Positions 36,228 through 47,308 of a stretch of 64,000 nt of DNA are shown in pieces. Origin of the DNA: DATJLY01 sp963729295 (GTDB lineage: Bacteria > Pseudomonadota > Alphaproteobacteria > ATCC43930 > CGMCC-115725); NCBI GenBank assembly GCA_963729295.1, contig CAVSNJ010000012.1, positions 62,001-126,000 on the forward strand, given 5' to 3'. Each line of letters opens with the position of its first letter. The stretch's first letter is position 1. Both the position numbers and the translations under genes were made by a program. Under the pieces are notes generated by a model. The model was not told the origin of the DNA. It did no database searches and was given only the letters and a program-made list of their open reading frames with translations.

Positions 36228-37344
36228 CCACCATCATCGGCCGCGCGCAGAAACGCCCACTGCCCAATGCCGCAGTCGAGCCTCATGCCATCCTCGCGGC
36301 ACTGCCGGCGCCGGTGCTGGTGGTCGACGAGCTCGACCGCATGGATTACGTCAACGCCGCCGCCGAGCAGTTCTTCGAGACGAGCGCGGTCACGCTCACG
36401 CAATGCGCGCTCACGGATTTCCTGCCGCACGACAGCCCGGTCTTCGCGCTCGTCGAATCCGTGCGCCACACCGGGCACAGCGTCTCGGAGTATGGCGTGA
36501 CGCTCGAGACGCCGAAGCTCGGCCCCCGCGTCGTCACCATCATGGCGGCGCCCTTGGCCGAGGACCGGCAGTACATCGTCGTGAGCCTGCAAGAGCGCTC
36601 GATCGCCGACAAGATCGATCGCCAGCTCACGCACCGGAACGCCGCGCGCTCGGTCACGGCGATGGCGGCGATGCTCGCGCACGAGGTCAAGAACCCGCTC
36701 TCCGGCATCAGGGGCGCGGCACAGCTGCTCGAGGAGACGGCGAGCCCCGCCGACCGCGAACTGACGCGCCTCATTTGCGACGAGACCGACCGCATCTGCG
36801 CCCTCGTCGACCGCATGGACGTGTTCTCCGACCGCCGTCCGATCGAGCGCGAGCCCGTCAACATCCACGAGGTGCTGGAGCGCGTGCGTAAGCTCGCGGT
36901 CTCGGGCTTCGCGCGCCACGTGCGCTTCCTCGAGGACTACGATCCCTCGCTGCCCCCGGTCGACGGCAACCGCGATCTCCTGATCCAGGTGTTCCTCAAT
37001 CTCGTCAAGAACGCGGCCGAGGCGGTGCCGGAGCAGGGCGGCGAGATCGCGATCGCGACCGCCTATCGCCACGGCGTGCGCCTTGCCGTCGCCGGCAGCG
37101 AGAGCCGCATCCAGCTCCCCCTCGTCGTGACGCTCACCGACAACGGCGAGGGCATCCCCGAGGACCTGCAACGCCATCTCTTCGATCCCTTCGTCACGAC
37201 CAAGCGCGACGGCTCGGGCCTCGGCCTGGCGCTCGTTGCCAAGGTGATCGGCGACCACGGCGGCGTCATCGAATTCGAAAGCCAGCCGCGCCGCACCGTG
37301 TTCCGCGTGTTGCTGCCGATGACGCCGCGCGCCGGAGCCGCGCC

Positions 37345-37348
<4 letters not shown>
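36224..37348 (+). CDS. ntrB: Nitrogen regulation sensor histidine kinase NtrB
   Basis: Cytoplasmic kinase that phosphorylates NtrC when nitrogen is scarce and dephosphorylates it with PII. The 374 residues contain a PAS domain (about 23-125), the phosphoacceptor His153 in LAHEVKNPLSG, and the ATPase domain with NLVKNAAEAV, DNGEGIPE and GSGLGLALV. It overlaps dusB and ntrC by four bases each. Confidence 0.96.
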
Positions 37349-38784
<1,436 letters not shown>

Positions 38785-38822
38785 TCGCTGGCACGGGGCG
38801 ACTCCGAATTTACAAAAATCCG

Positions 38823-41051
38823 ATGAGCGTCAGGGGCGAGATCGTTGTGTGGGCAAGCCGGATCCGTCTCGGCCGGAAGCTTGCGCTCGCGCTCGCCGTG
38901 GCGGCGGTACTGTCGGCGGCGGCGACCTGGGCCGCGCTGAAAGGCTTGCCGCCGTTCGATACGCGCCCGCATCTCGACGCGCTCTATCTTCTCCTGAACC
39001 TCGTGCTCGTCCTGCCGCTCTTCGCGGTCGTCGCGTGGCGGCTGGTGCAGGTCTGGACCGAGCGGCGGCGCGGCCTGGCCGGCTCGCAGCTCCATGTGCG
39101 CTTCGTCCTGGTATTCAGCCTGCTCGCGGTCATCCCGACCATCATCGTCGCGGTCTTCTCCTACCTCCTGTTCACCTTCGGCGTGCAGGCGTGGTTCAGC
39201 GAGCGGGTGCGCACCTCGCTTTCGGAATCGCTTGCCGTCGCCGAAGCCTATTTGCACGAGCACCAGCAGGCGATCCGCGCCGACGTCATCAGCATGGCGA
39301 GCGATCTCGACCGCGACGCCGCCTTCCTCAGCATCGATCCTGCGCGATTGAACCAGATCGTCGGCGCGCAGGCCGAGCTGCGGTCGCTCAACGAGGCCCT
39401 GGTGTTCGACGCCGAGGGCCGCATCCTCGCGCGCACCGGCTTGAGCTTCGCGCTCGAGCTGCAGCCGGTGCCCGACTGGGCCTTGCAGCAGGCGCGCGCC
39501 GGCGATGTCGCGATCCTCACCAGCAACACCGACGATCGCGTCCGCGCGCTGATCCGCCTCACCGGCTTCAACGACGCCTATCTTTACGTCGGCCGCTTCG
39601 TCGATCCGACCGTGCTCGGCCGCATGGAGCGGACCCAGAAGGCCGTCGCCGAATACGAAGAGCTCGAAGGCGAGCGTTCGGAATATCAGATCGCGTTCTC
39701 GATGCTGTTCTTCGGCGTCGGCGTGCTCCTGTTGACGGGCGCGGTCTGGATGGGGCTGAGCTTCGCCTCGCGCATGGCGCGGCCGATCAGCTGGCTCGTC
39801 GCCGCGGCCGAGCGCGTGCGCGGCGGCGATCTTTCCGCGCGCGTGCCCGTGGGCGCCCACGACGAGGAGTTCAGCACGCTTTCGCGCGCCTTCAACCGCA
39901 TGACGCACCAGCTGCAATCGCAGCAAAGCGAGCTCGTCGAGGCCAACCGCCAGCTCGATCAGCGCCGCCGGTTCAGCGAGGCGGTGCTGTCCGGCGTCTC
40001 CGCCGGCGTCGTCGGGCTCGACCACGAAGGCCGCATCAACCTGCCGAACCGCTCCGCCTCGCTGCTGCTCGCCGCCGATCTCGACCAGCATATCGGCGAG
40101 CCCTTCGCCGATCTCGTGCCGGAGGCGGCCGATCTTCTCGCCGAAGCCGCGCGCCGACCCGACCGCCTCGCGCAGAAGCAGCTTCAGATCGGGCGCGACG
40201 GCAAGAGCCTGACGCTGCTCCTGCGCATCGCCGCCGAGCGCGGCGACGGCGAGGTGAAGGGCTATGTCGTCACGTTCGACGACGTGACCGAGCTCCTGTC
40301 GGCGCAGCGCAAGGCCGCCTGGGCCGATGTCGCGCGCCGCATCGCGCACGAGATCAAGAACCCGCTGACGCCGATCCAGCTCTCGGCCGAGCGCCTGAAG
40401 CGCAAGTACCTGCGCGAGATCGACAACGACCCGGAAACCTTCATCATCTGCACCGACACGATCATCCGCCATGTCGGCGATATCGGCCGCATGGTCGACG
40501 AATTCTCCTCGTTCGCGCGCATGCCGGCGCCGGTGATCCGCCCGGTCGATCTCGGCGAGTTGCTGCGTCAGGCGACGTTCCTCCAGCGCACCTCGACGCC
40601 CGACATCGCGATCGAGCTGTCGCTGCCGGCGCTGCCGCTCTCGGTGCCATGCGATTCGCGCCAGGTGAGCCAGGCGCTCGTCAACATCCTCAAGAACGCC
40701 GCCGAATCGATCCAGTCGCGCGAGCCCGGCGCGCCGCACGGGCGCATCCGCGTCTCGGCCCGCGCCGAAGGGCGTGACGCGATCGTCGCGATCGAGGACA
40801 ACGGCCGCGGCCTGCCGCAGGAAGGGCGCGAGCGTCTGACCGAGCCTTACGTCACGACCCGCACCAAGGGCACCGGGCTCGGCCTCGCCATCGTGAAGAA
40901 GATCATGGAAGACCATCACGGCGAGCTCGTGCTCGAGGACGCCGAGGGCGGCGGCGCGCGGGTGAGCCTCGTGTTCCACGAGGTCGAGGCGTTGCCGCCG
41001 GCGCAGCCCGAGCCCGCGGAACCGATGGAAGCGGCCAGCTATGGCGCATGA
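38823..41051 (+). CDS. ntrY: Nitrogen regulation membrane sensor kinase NtrY
   Basis: Membrane histidine kinase, 742 residues. Several N-terminal helices (about 17-40, 50-75 and 92-118) and another near 290-315 enclose a periplasmic sensor region. A HAMP domain (AERVRGGDLSARVPVG), a PAS domain, phosphoacceptor His509 in RIAHEIKNPLTPIQLSAER and an ATPase domain ending in GTGLGLAIV follow. It works with NtrX on nitrogen, redox and envelope responses in alphaproteobacteria. It overlaps ntrX by 11 bases. Confidence 0.96.
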   Translation: MSVRGEIVVWASRIRLGRKLALALAVAAVLSAAATWAALKGLPPFDTRPHLDALYLLLNLVLVLPLFAVVAWRLVQVWTERRRGLAGSQLHVRFVLVFSLLAVIPTIIVAVFSYLLFTFGVQAWFSERVRTSLSESLAVAEAYLHEHQQAIRADVISMASDLDRDAAFLSIDPARLNQIVGAQAELRSLNEALVFDAEGRILARTGLSFALELQPVPDWALQQARAGDVAILTSNTDDRVRALIRLTGFNDAYLYVGRFVDPTVLGRMERTQKAVAEYEELEGERSEYQIAFSMLFFGVGVLLLTGAVWMGLSFASRMARPISWLVAAAERVRGGDLSARVPVGAHDEEFSTLSRAFNRMTHQLQSQQSELVEANRQLDQRRRFSEAVLSGVSAGVVGLDHEGRINLPNRSASLLLAADLDQHIGEPFADLVPEAADLLAEAARRPDRLAQKQLQIGRDGKSLTLLLRIAAERGDGEVKGYVVTFDDVTELLSAQRKAAWADVARRIAHEIKNPLTPIQLSAERLKRKYLREIDNDPETFIICTDTIIRHVGDIGRMVDEFSSFARMPAPVIRPVDLGELLRQATFLQRTSTPDIAIELSLPALPLSVPCDSRQVSQALVNILKNAAESIQSREPGAPHGRIRVSARAEGRDAIVAIEDNGRGLPQEGRERLTEPYVTTRTKGTGLGLAIVKKIMEDHHGELVLEDAEGGGARVSLVFHEVEALPPAQPEPAEPMEAASYGA

Positions 41052-42447
41052 GATTCTCGTTATCGACGACGAGGCCGACATCCGGATGCTGATGTGCGGC
41101 ATCTTGAACGACGAGGGCTACGAAACGCGCGAGGCCGGGACGAGCAGCGGAGCCTTGGCCGCGATGCGCCAGCGCCAGCCGACCTTGGTCATTCTCGACA
41201 TCTGGCTCCAGGGCAGCGAGCTCGACGGGCTCGAGATCCTCAAGATCATGCGCCGCGAGCTGCCGAGCCTGCCGGTGGTGATGATCAGCGGCCACGGCAA
41301 CATCGAGACTGCGGTCGCCGCCATCAAGATCGGTGCCTACGACTTCATCGAGAAGCCGTTCAAGGCCGATCGGCTGCTCCTCGTGTGCGAGCGCGCGATC
41401 GAGGCCTCGCGTCTCCGGCGCGAGAACGAGGAACTGCGTCTGAAGGCGGGCGGCGACGAGGACCTGATCGGCGCTTCGCACGCCATCAGCCAATTGCGCG
41501 GCCAGATCGACCGCGTGGCGCCGACCGGGAGCCGCGTCCTCGTCACCGGCGCGCCCGGCGTCGGCAAGGAGGTCGCGGCGCGGCTCGTGCATCAGCGCTC
41601 GCGCCGCGCCAAGGGACCGTTCGTGGTGCTGAGCTGCGCCACGATGCGGCCCGACCGGTTCGAGCTCGAGCTGTTCGGCGCCGAGGCCGACGCCGATCCC
41701 GACAGCCCGCGCAAGGTCGGCACGTTCGAGCAGGCGCATGGCGGCACGCTCTTCCTCGACGAGGTCGCCGACATGCCGCTCGAGACGCAGGGCAAGATCG
41801 TGCGCGCGTTGCAGGAACAGACGTTCGAGCGCCTCGGCGGCGGACGCGTCAAGGTCGACGTGCGCGTCATCGCCGCGACGAACCGCGACCTCGCGCACGA
41901 GATCGCCGCCGGCCGCTTCCGCGAGGACCTTTACTACCGGCTCGCCGTCGTGCCGCTGCACGTGCCGCGCCTCAAGGAGCGGGTCGAGGACATTCCGGCG
42001 CTGGCGCGGCACTTCATGGCGCGGAGCGCCGAGGCCGCGCGCCTGTCGCCGCGCGACTTGGGCGAGGACGCCTTGGCCGCGCTCCAGGCTTACGAGTGGC
42101 CCGGCAACGTGCGCCAGCTCAGGAACGCCATCGACTGGACGCTCATCATGTCGCCCGGCGAGGCGAAGGAGCCGATCCGCGCCGACATGCTGCCGGCCGA
42201 GATCGGCGCGATCGCGCCCGCGGTCGTCAAATGGGACCGCGGCGGCGAGCTGATGGCGCTGCCGCTGCGCGACGCGCGCGAGATGTTCGAGCGCGAATAT
42301 CTTCTGGCGCAGATCACGCGCTTCGGCGGCAACATCTCGCGCACCGCCGCCTTTGTCGGCATGGAGCGCTCGGCGCTCCACCGCAAGCTCAAGTCGTTGG
42401 GCCTCTTCAACGGCAATGGCGAGCGCGCGCCCAAGCTCAATTCCTGA
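41041..42447 (+). CDS. ntrX: Response regulator NtrX
   Basis: Receiver plus AAA+ regulator, 468 residues. Asp53 in LVILDIWLQ is the phosphoacceptor. The ATPase domain has Walker A GAPGVGKE and Walker B GGTLFLDEVAD, but the GAFTGA sigma-54 contact loop is replaced by an unrelated stretch (AEADADPDSPRKVG), as is known for the NtrX group. It therefore probably acts at sigma-70 promoters. A Fis-type helix-turn-helix follows (GGNISRTAAFVGMERSALHRK). Confidence 0.96.
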   Translation: MAHEILVIDDEADIRMLMCGILNDEGYETREAGTSSGALAAMRQRQPTLVILDIWLQGSELDGLEILKIMRRELPSLPVVMISGHGNIETAVAAIKIGAYDFIEKPFKADRLLLVCERAIEASRLRRENEELRLKAGGDEDLIGASHAISQLRGQIDRVAPTGSRVLVTGAPGVGKEVAARLVHQRSRRAKGPFVVLSCATMRPDRFELELFGAEADADPDSPRKVGTFEQAHGGTLFLDEVADMPLETQGKIVRALQEQTFERLGGGRVKVDVRVIAATNRDLAHEIAAGRFREDLYYRLAVVPLHVPRLKERVEDIPALARHFMARSAEAARLSPRDLGEDALAALQAYEWPGNVRQLRNAIDWTLIMSPGEAKEPIRADMLPAEIGAIAPAVVKWDRGGELMALPLRDAREMFEREYLLAQITRFGGNISRTAAFVGMERSALHRKLKSLGLFNGNGERAPKLNS

Positions 42448-42460
42448 GGCGGCGGGCCAC

Positions 42461-43324
42461 GTGTCGCGCATCGCCTATGTCGACGGCCGCTACGTTCCGC
42501 ACCGGAGCGCCACCGTCCATATCGAGGACCGCGGCTACCAGTTCGCCGACGCGGTCTATGAGGTCGTGGCGGTGAAGGATGGCGTCTTCGTCGACGCCGA
42601 GCTGCATCTGGCGCGGCTTCACCGCTCGCTCGCCGCGCTCGCGATCCCGCCGCCGATGACTGATCGCGCGCTTGCATCCGTGCTGCGCGAGGTGGCGCGC
42701 CGCAATTCCGTCGTCGAGGGCATCGTCTATCTCCAAGTCTCACGCGGGGTCGCGCCGCGCGACTTCGCCTTTCCGAAAGGCGCGCGGCCGACGCTCGTCG
42801 TCACCGCGCGGGCGCGCCCCCTCGCCGATCCGCGCCTGCGCGACAGCGGCGTCGCCGTCATCGCCATTCCCGACATTCGCTGGGCGCGGCCCGACATCAA
42901 ATCCGTCTCGCTGCTGCCCAACGTGCTCGGCAAGGAAGAGGCGAAGCAGCACGGCGCCTATGAGGCGTGGCAATTCGACCGCGACGGCTTCGTCACCGAG
43001 GGCACGTCGAGCAATGCCTGGATCGTCACCGCCGCGGGCGAACTCGTGACGCGCCAGGCCGACCAGTCGATCCTCAACGGCGTCACGCGCCGCGGCCTCT
43101 TGCGCATCATCGCCGAGGAAAAGATTGCGCTCGTCGAGCGCGCGTTCAGCCTCGCCGAAGCGAAAGCCGCGCCCGAGGCATTCCTCACGAGCGCCAGCAA
43201 TTTCCTCATTCCGGTGGTGCGGATCGACGGCGCCCCGGTCGGCACCGGCCGGCCCGGGCCGGTGACGCACCGCCTGGTCGCGGCCTATGCGCGCTATGCC
43301 GCCCAAGGCGGCCAGGATCGATGA
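42461..43324 (+). CDS. dat: D-amino-acid aminotransferase (class IV PLP)
   Basis: PLP fold-type IV aminotransferase, 287 residues, interconverting D-amino acids and 2-oxo acids for wall precursors. It has YVDGRYVPHRSATVHIEDRGYQFADAVYEV, the Schiff-base lysine in DIKSVSLLPNVLGKEEAKQ, and VTEGTSSNAWIV. The GTG start at 42461 fits the conserved N-terminus, 13 bases after ntrX. The ntrX-dat-hfq order is usual in this class. A branched-chain aminotransferase role is less likely given the DAAT-type motifs. Confidence 0.9.
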   Translation: MSRIAYVDGRYVPHRSATVHIEDRGYQFADAVYEVVAVKDGVFVDAELHLARLHRSLAALAIPPPMTDRALASVLREVARRNSVVEGIVYLQVSRGVAPRDFAFPKGARPTLVVTARARPLADPRLRDSGVAVIAIPDIRWARPDIKSVSLLPNVLGKEEAKQHGAYEAWQFDRDGFVTEGTSSNAWIVTAAGELVTRQADQSILNGVTRRGLLRIIAEEKIALVERAFSLAEAKAAPEAFLTSASNFLIPVVRIDGAPVGTGRPGPVTHRLVAAYARYAAQGGQDR

Positions 43325-43965
43325 GCGCGCCGAAAGCCCTCATCTTCGATTGGGACAATACGCTCGTCGCAAGCTGGGACGCGATCCATCACGCCCTCGT
43401 CGTGACGTTCACGGCGATGGGTCATGAGCCGTGGTCGCTCGAGGAGACAAAATCGCGCGTGCGCCGCAGCCTGCGCGATGCCTTTCCGGCGCTCTTCGGC
43501 GACCGCTGGGAGGAGGCGCGGAAACTCTATCTCGACACCTTCACGGCCACGCATTTGGAGCGCATCGCGCCCATTGCCGGCGCTGCGGAGTTGCTGGGAG
43601 AGCTGCAGGCGCGCGGCCACTACCTCGCCGTCGTCAGCAACAAGACCGGGCCGGTGCTGCGGCGCGAGGCGGCGCATCTCGGCTGGACCCGATTCTTCGC
43701 GCAACTCGTCGGCGCGGGCGATGCAGCGGCCGACAAGCCGAACGCGGCGCCGATTCGGAAGGCGCTCGAAGGAACGGGCCTCGCGCCCTCGGGCGCTTGG
43801 TACATCGGCGACACCGCGCTCGACATGGAATGCGCCGCCAATGCCGGCTGCATCGGCGTGCTCTTGGGCCCACTCGATCCGGCCGACGCCGATTTCGCGC
43901 GCTTCCCGCCGCACCTGCAATTTTCCGCCTGCGCCGCGCTCGCCCGCCATCTGAAGGGCTTGTGA
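43321..43965 (+). CDS. HAD-family hydrolase, phosphoglycolate-phosphatase-like
   Basis: Haloacid-dehalogenase-fold phosphatase, 214 residues, with the catalytic motif FDWDNTLVASWD, motif II VVSNKTG, a Lys in ADKPNAAP, and motif IV YIGDTALDMECAANAG. It overlaps the aminotransferase by four bases, so it is in the same transcript. The substrate is unknown; phosphoglycolate or another small phosphomonoester is possible. Confidence 0.87.
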   Translation: MSAPKALIFDWDNTLVASWDAIHHALVVTFTAMGHEPWSLEETKSRVRRSLRDAFPALFGDRWEEARKLYLDTFTATHLERIAPIAGAAELLGELQARGHYLAVVSNKTGPVLRREAAHLGWTRFFAQLVGAGDAAADKPNAAPIRKALEGTGLAPSGAWYIGDTALDMECAANAGCIGVLLGPLDPADADFARFPPHLQFSACAALARHLKGL

Positions 43966-44181
43966 TTTCCCTTTCCGTGCCAATTTTGGTAGGTATTCCG
44001 GTGAGCGCGTGACGGTTTCGCTCCCGCCGTTGAGCCCGACCTTCGGCTTTCTTTTGTGAAGGAGTTGACTAAGTATCAGCGGCTTAGGGGGCATTGCTCG
44101 TCTGTTTTATAAGAAAGGCTGACGAGCCGGCCGTCGCGAAAGGCTCCGACCGACAAGAACTCTGAAAAAAGGGGTCTCCCC
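43966..44181 (+). promoter_or_regulatory. hfq leader and probable promoter region
   Basis: 216 non-coding bases separate the phosphatase from hfq. TTGACT (44065-44070) and TATAAG (44108-44113) are promoter-like but not spaced as one sigma-70 pair. The second could serve hfq with a leader of about 65 bases ending in AAAAAAGGGG before the ATG. No gene, tRNA or T-tailed hairpin was seen. Confidence 0.35.
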
Positions 44182-44430
44182 ATGTCGTCGGAAAAATCTC
44201 AGAATGTGCAGGACGTGTTCCTGAACTTCGTCCGCAAGAACAAGACGCCGGTCACGGTCTTTCTCGTGAACGGGGTCAAGCTCCAAGGCATCATCACCTG
44301 GTTCGATAATTTCTGCGTGCTGCTGCGGCGCGACGCCCATTCGCAGCTCGTGTACAAGCACGCGATCTCCACCGTCATGCCGGCGCAGCCGATCCAGCTC
44401 TTCGAAGCGAAAGACGCCGACGAAGCCTGA
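44182..44430 (+). CDS. hfq: RNA-binding protein Hfq
   Basis: Hexameric Sm-like RNA chaperone, 82 residues, pairing small RNAs with mRNAs. It has the Sm1 region QDVFLNFVRKNKTPVTVFLVNGVKLQG and the Sm2 motif YKHAISTVMP. The upstream AAAAAAGGGGTCTCCC holds a purine-rich ribosome-binding site. The hflX reading frame begins five bases after the stop. Confidence 0.98.
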   Translation: MSSEKSQNVQDVFLNFVRKNKTPVTVFLVNGVKLQGIITWFDNFCVLLRRDAHSQLVYKHAISTVMPAQPIQLFEAKDADEA

Positions 44431-44434
44431 TCGG

Positions 44435-45746
44435 ATGGAGGAGCGGCGGGACGCGGCCAACGGCCCGGTCGGGCGCTCCCTGGTGGTTCACCCGGTCCTG
44501 CGTCTCGCGTCGAGCGGGCGCAAGGAGGCGGAGCGTTCGCCCGAGGCGCGGCTCGAGGAAGCGGTGGGCCTGGCGCGCGCCATCGCGCTCGACATCGCCG
44601 CGTCCGAGATCGTCAATCTGAAAAGCGCGCGGCCGGCGACGCTCTTCGGCAGCGGCACGGTCGAGAACTCTCGGCAAATCGATCGAGGCGCTGGGCGTCA
44701 CCGTCGCGATCGTCGACGCCACCGTCACGCCGGTGCAGCAGCGCAATCTCGAGCGCGCGTGGAAGTGCAAGGTGATCGATCGCACCGGTCTCATCCTCGA
44801 GATTTTCGGGGCGCGCGCCCGGACGCATGAGGGCCGCCTCCAGGTCGAGCTCGCCGCGTTGACCTATCAGCGCTCGCGCCTCGTCCGCTCGTGGACGCAT
44901 CTGGAGCGCCAGCGCGGCGGCTTCGGCTTCCTTGGCGGCCCGGGCGAGAGCCAGCTCGAGATGGACCGCCGCCTCATCACCGACCGCATCGCGCTCTTGA
45001 AGCGCGAGCTTTCGACCGTGCGCCGCACGCGCTCGCTTCATCGCGATGCGAGGAAGCGCGTGCCTTATCCCGTGGTGGCGCTCGTGGGCTATACGAACGC
45101 CGGCAAATCGACGCTCTTCAACCGCCTGACGCGGGCCGAGGTCGCATCCGCAAGCCGCCTCTTCGAGACGCTCGATCCGACGATGCGGCGGCTCGCGCTG
45201 CCTTCGGGCCGGAGCGCCATCCTGTCCGACACGGTCGGATTCATCTCCGACCTGCCGACGCACCTCGTCGCCGCGTTCCGCGCCACGCTCGAGGAGGTGA
45301 CCGAGGCCGACCTCGTCGTTCATGTCCGCGACGTGCATCATTCCGACAGCGAGGCGCAGCGCGAGGACGTGCACGCCGTGCTGAGCGAATTGGGCCTCGG
45401 CGAGACGGTCGAGCGCGGCCTCATCGAGGCGCTCAACAAGATCGATCTTCTGTCCGAGGATCAGCGCGCCGCGCTGAAGAACCAGGCGCGGCGCAATCGC
45501 GATACCGCGCCGGTTTCGGCCGCGACGGGCGAGGGGTGCGACGAGCTCGTCGCGCTCTTCGACGAACGGCTCGATGGCGGCCGGCGCGCGGTGCGCTTGA
45601 GCGTGCCGCTCACGGACGGCGCCACGCTCGCCTGGCTCTATCGCCACGGCGAGATTCTCGAGCGCGCCGACGACGAGGCCGAGGCGCATCTCGACGTGCG
45701 CCTCACGCCGGCCGATCTCGCGCGCTTTCGCCGCCGCGCCGGGTAG
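44435..45746 (+). pseudogene. hflX: GTPase HflX, frame broken by one extra base
   Basis: Ribosome-associated GTPase HflX, read in two frames. Residues from the ATG at 44435 to GSGTVEN are in one frame. LGKSIEALGVTVAIVDATVTP and the rest, including the GTP-binding GYTNAGKST and DTVGFISDLP motifs, are in the next frame to the stop at 45746. The join lies at 44666-44669, where four bases (AACT) occupy the place of one codon. Removing any one of them restores a family-length protein of about 436 residues. Either the gene is inactive or the sequence has a one-base error. The stretch after 44733 has no good start of its own. Confidence 0.9.
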
Positions 45747-45749
45747 AAG

Positions 45750-46782
45750 CTAGCCGGCCGCCTTCGCCGCGTCGGCGTGCACCTGCAAGATTTCGCGCAC
45801 GACAGCGGGCGTACGCGCGCGGGCGATGCCGCATTCGGACGCTATGCCGAAGGGGCCGGCGAATTTTCGCGCGGCATTGATGCGCCGCGTCGTGCCGGCG
45901 ACGCCGTCCTGCGCATGGACGAGGCCGAGATAAAGCTCGGTGCCGCTGCCGAGCCGCAGATTGCGCAACGGCGCGAAGAAGGCATCATCCTCGCGCGCCA
46001 CCGGCACCGGCATGTGCATCCATGCGATCGGCCGCTTGACGCTCGCAACAATGAGGTTCGCGAGCTCCACCATCTTCGTCGCATCGACCGGATCGATGAA
46101 GTGCTTCGCGTCGAGATCGCCGTAGCAAAGATGGAAGCCCAGTTCGACGTCGTTCGGCACCGGCGCCGCAAGCCGCGCGAACGTATCGGCGAAGAGCTTG
46201 TCCATGCCGGGGAAGGGCGGGTTGCCGCGCCAGCGTCCGTCCCACATCACCATCTCGATGCACACGTCCCATTGGAGCGCGAGGTCCCGGTGCGGGATCG
46301 CGGCGCACAGCGCCACGACCTCGCCCAGCATCGCCTTCTCATAGGCCGGCAGGATCGCCTGGCGCGCCTCGTCGGCGCAGAACGGCGCGATCACCGCGAA
46401 CGGCGTCGGCAAGCACACCTGGAAGCGCAATTTCGCCGGAAGGATGCCCTTCTCGCGCGCCGCCACGAAATCGAGATAGGAGGCGCGCGCCTCGCGCGCA
46501 TAGCCGAGCTCGCCGAAGCGGACATCCTGCGGCCGTAACGCCCGGCGCGAGCCGGATCGGGTGGAAGCCCATGCCGCCGCCGCGATGGGTCGACGCATCG
46601 GCCTCGAGGAACGGATTGGCGCGCAGCACCGGGAACTGCCAGCTGATCCAGAGGCGCCGCCCGCCCGGCTCGCCGTCCGGCATGCGCTTCAGATAGGGGC
46701 CGAGCAAACCGCCGCAGGTCGAGAACACCTCCGCGACCGTGTCGAGACCGATCGAGCCCACGAGATGAACCGGTGTCGTCAT
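45750..46782 (-). pseudogene. MetE-like (cobalamin-independent methionine synthase fold) protein, frameshifted
   Basis: From the ATG at 46782 the N-terminus reads MTTPVHLVGSIGLDTVAEVF and runs to RLAPGV. The continuation RPQDVRFGELGYA to the stop at 45750 is in the next frame. Four bases at 46536-46539 (GTTA on the coding strand) stand where three are expected. The product would be about 343 residues, one TIM-barrel domain like the C-terminal half of MetE, with possible zinc ligands in GFHLCYGD (His-x-Cys) and ASECGIAR. The full-length MetE folate domain is absent. A methyltransferase acting on another substrate is possible; family assignment is by motif only. Confidence 0.6.
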
Positions 46783-46857
46783 CGCTTTCTGTCCTTTCGC
46801 GTTGGGTCGGGGCCGCGCCGGCCGTCGGACGATTCACCCCACGCGGAGCGGGCCGCC

Positions 46858-47289
46858 CTATCTGACGGTGATCGTTGCCGTCACATCATCGCGGTCCGGA
46901 GCGCCTTGCGTGCGCGGAAATTCGAGAGTGAACGTGAGCACTTCCATGCCTGGCTTCGGCCCCGCTTTGTACCAGATGGCGAACCCCGTGTAAGTGTGCC
47001 CTTCACAGTTCTGTCCGCTCGGAACCGTGATTTGACGCTGCTCCGTCGTCACAACCCCCAGCGCGGCGACGGAGGTCGGCTTGAACCACGGCAGGCCGGC
47101 GGAACCGCAGTTGGAACCATAGTCGGCGCCCGACCATAGCAGCACCTTCTCGCCCGCAGCCACCGACAGATGCTTTTCCCTCTCGCGAGAAAGCGCGTGC
47201 GGCGTCGCGACAAGGGTCGCAAGCACAGGAATAATAATCGACAATGTCAGGTGCCGTAGCGACGCCGCGCGACCGGCCGCCATACGCAT
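46858..47289 (-). CDS. Small secreted protein of unknown function
   Basis: A 143-residue protein with a basic start and a hydrophobic signal sequence (about residues 14-34, IIIPVLATLVATPHALS). The predicted mature domain is beta-rich, with two cysteines (in GSNCGSAGLPWF and SGQNCEGHTYTG) that could form a disulfide. The C-terminus ends in alternating hydrophobics, VTATITVR. I do not recognise the family. It follows the autotransporter gene by 19 bases on the same strand, so the two may be co-transcribed. Confidence 0.6.
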   Translation of the reverse strand: MRMAAGRAASLRHLTLSIIIPVLATLVATPHALSREREKHLSVAAGEKVLLWSGADYGSNCGSAGLPWFKPTSVAALGVVTTEQRQITVPSGQNCEGHTYTGFAIWYKAGPKPGMEVLTFTLEFPRTQGAPDRDDVTATITVR

Positions 47290-47308
47290 CGCGCCAGCCC
47301 GGCGCGCG

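Noticed and set aside
44640..44700. Programmed +1 frameshifting in hflX
   Set aside because: No slow or stop codon at the shift point and no slippery pattern like that of prfB; the other two breaks in the region share no motif with it, so error or decay is simpler.
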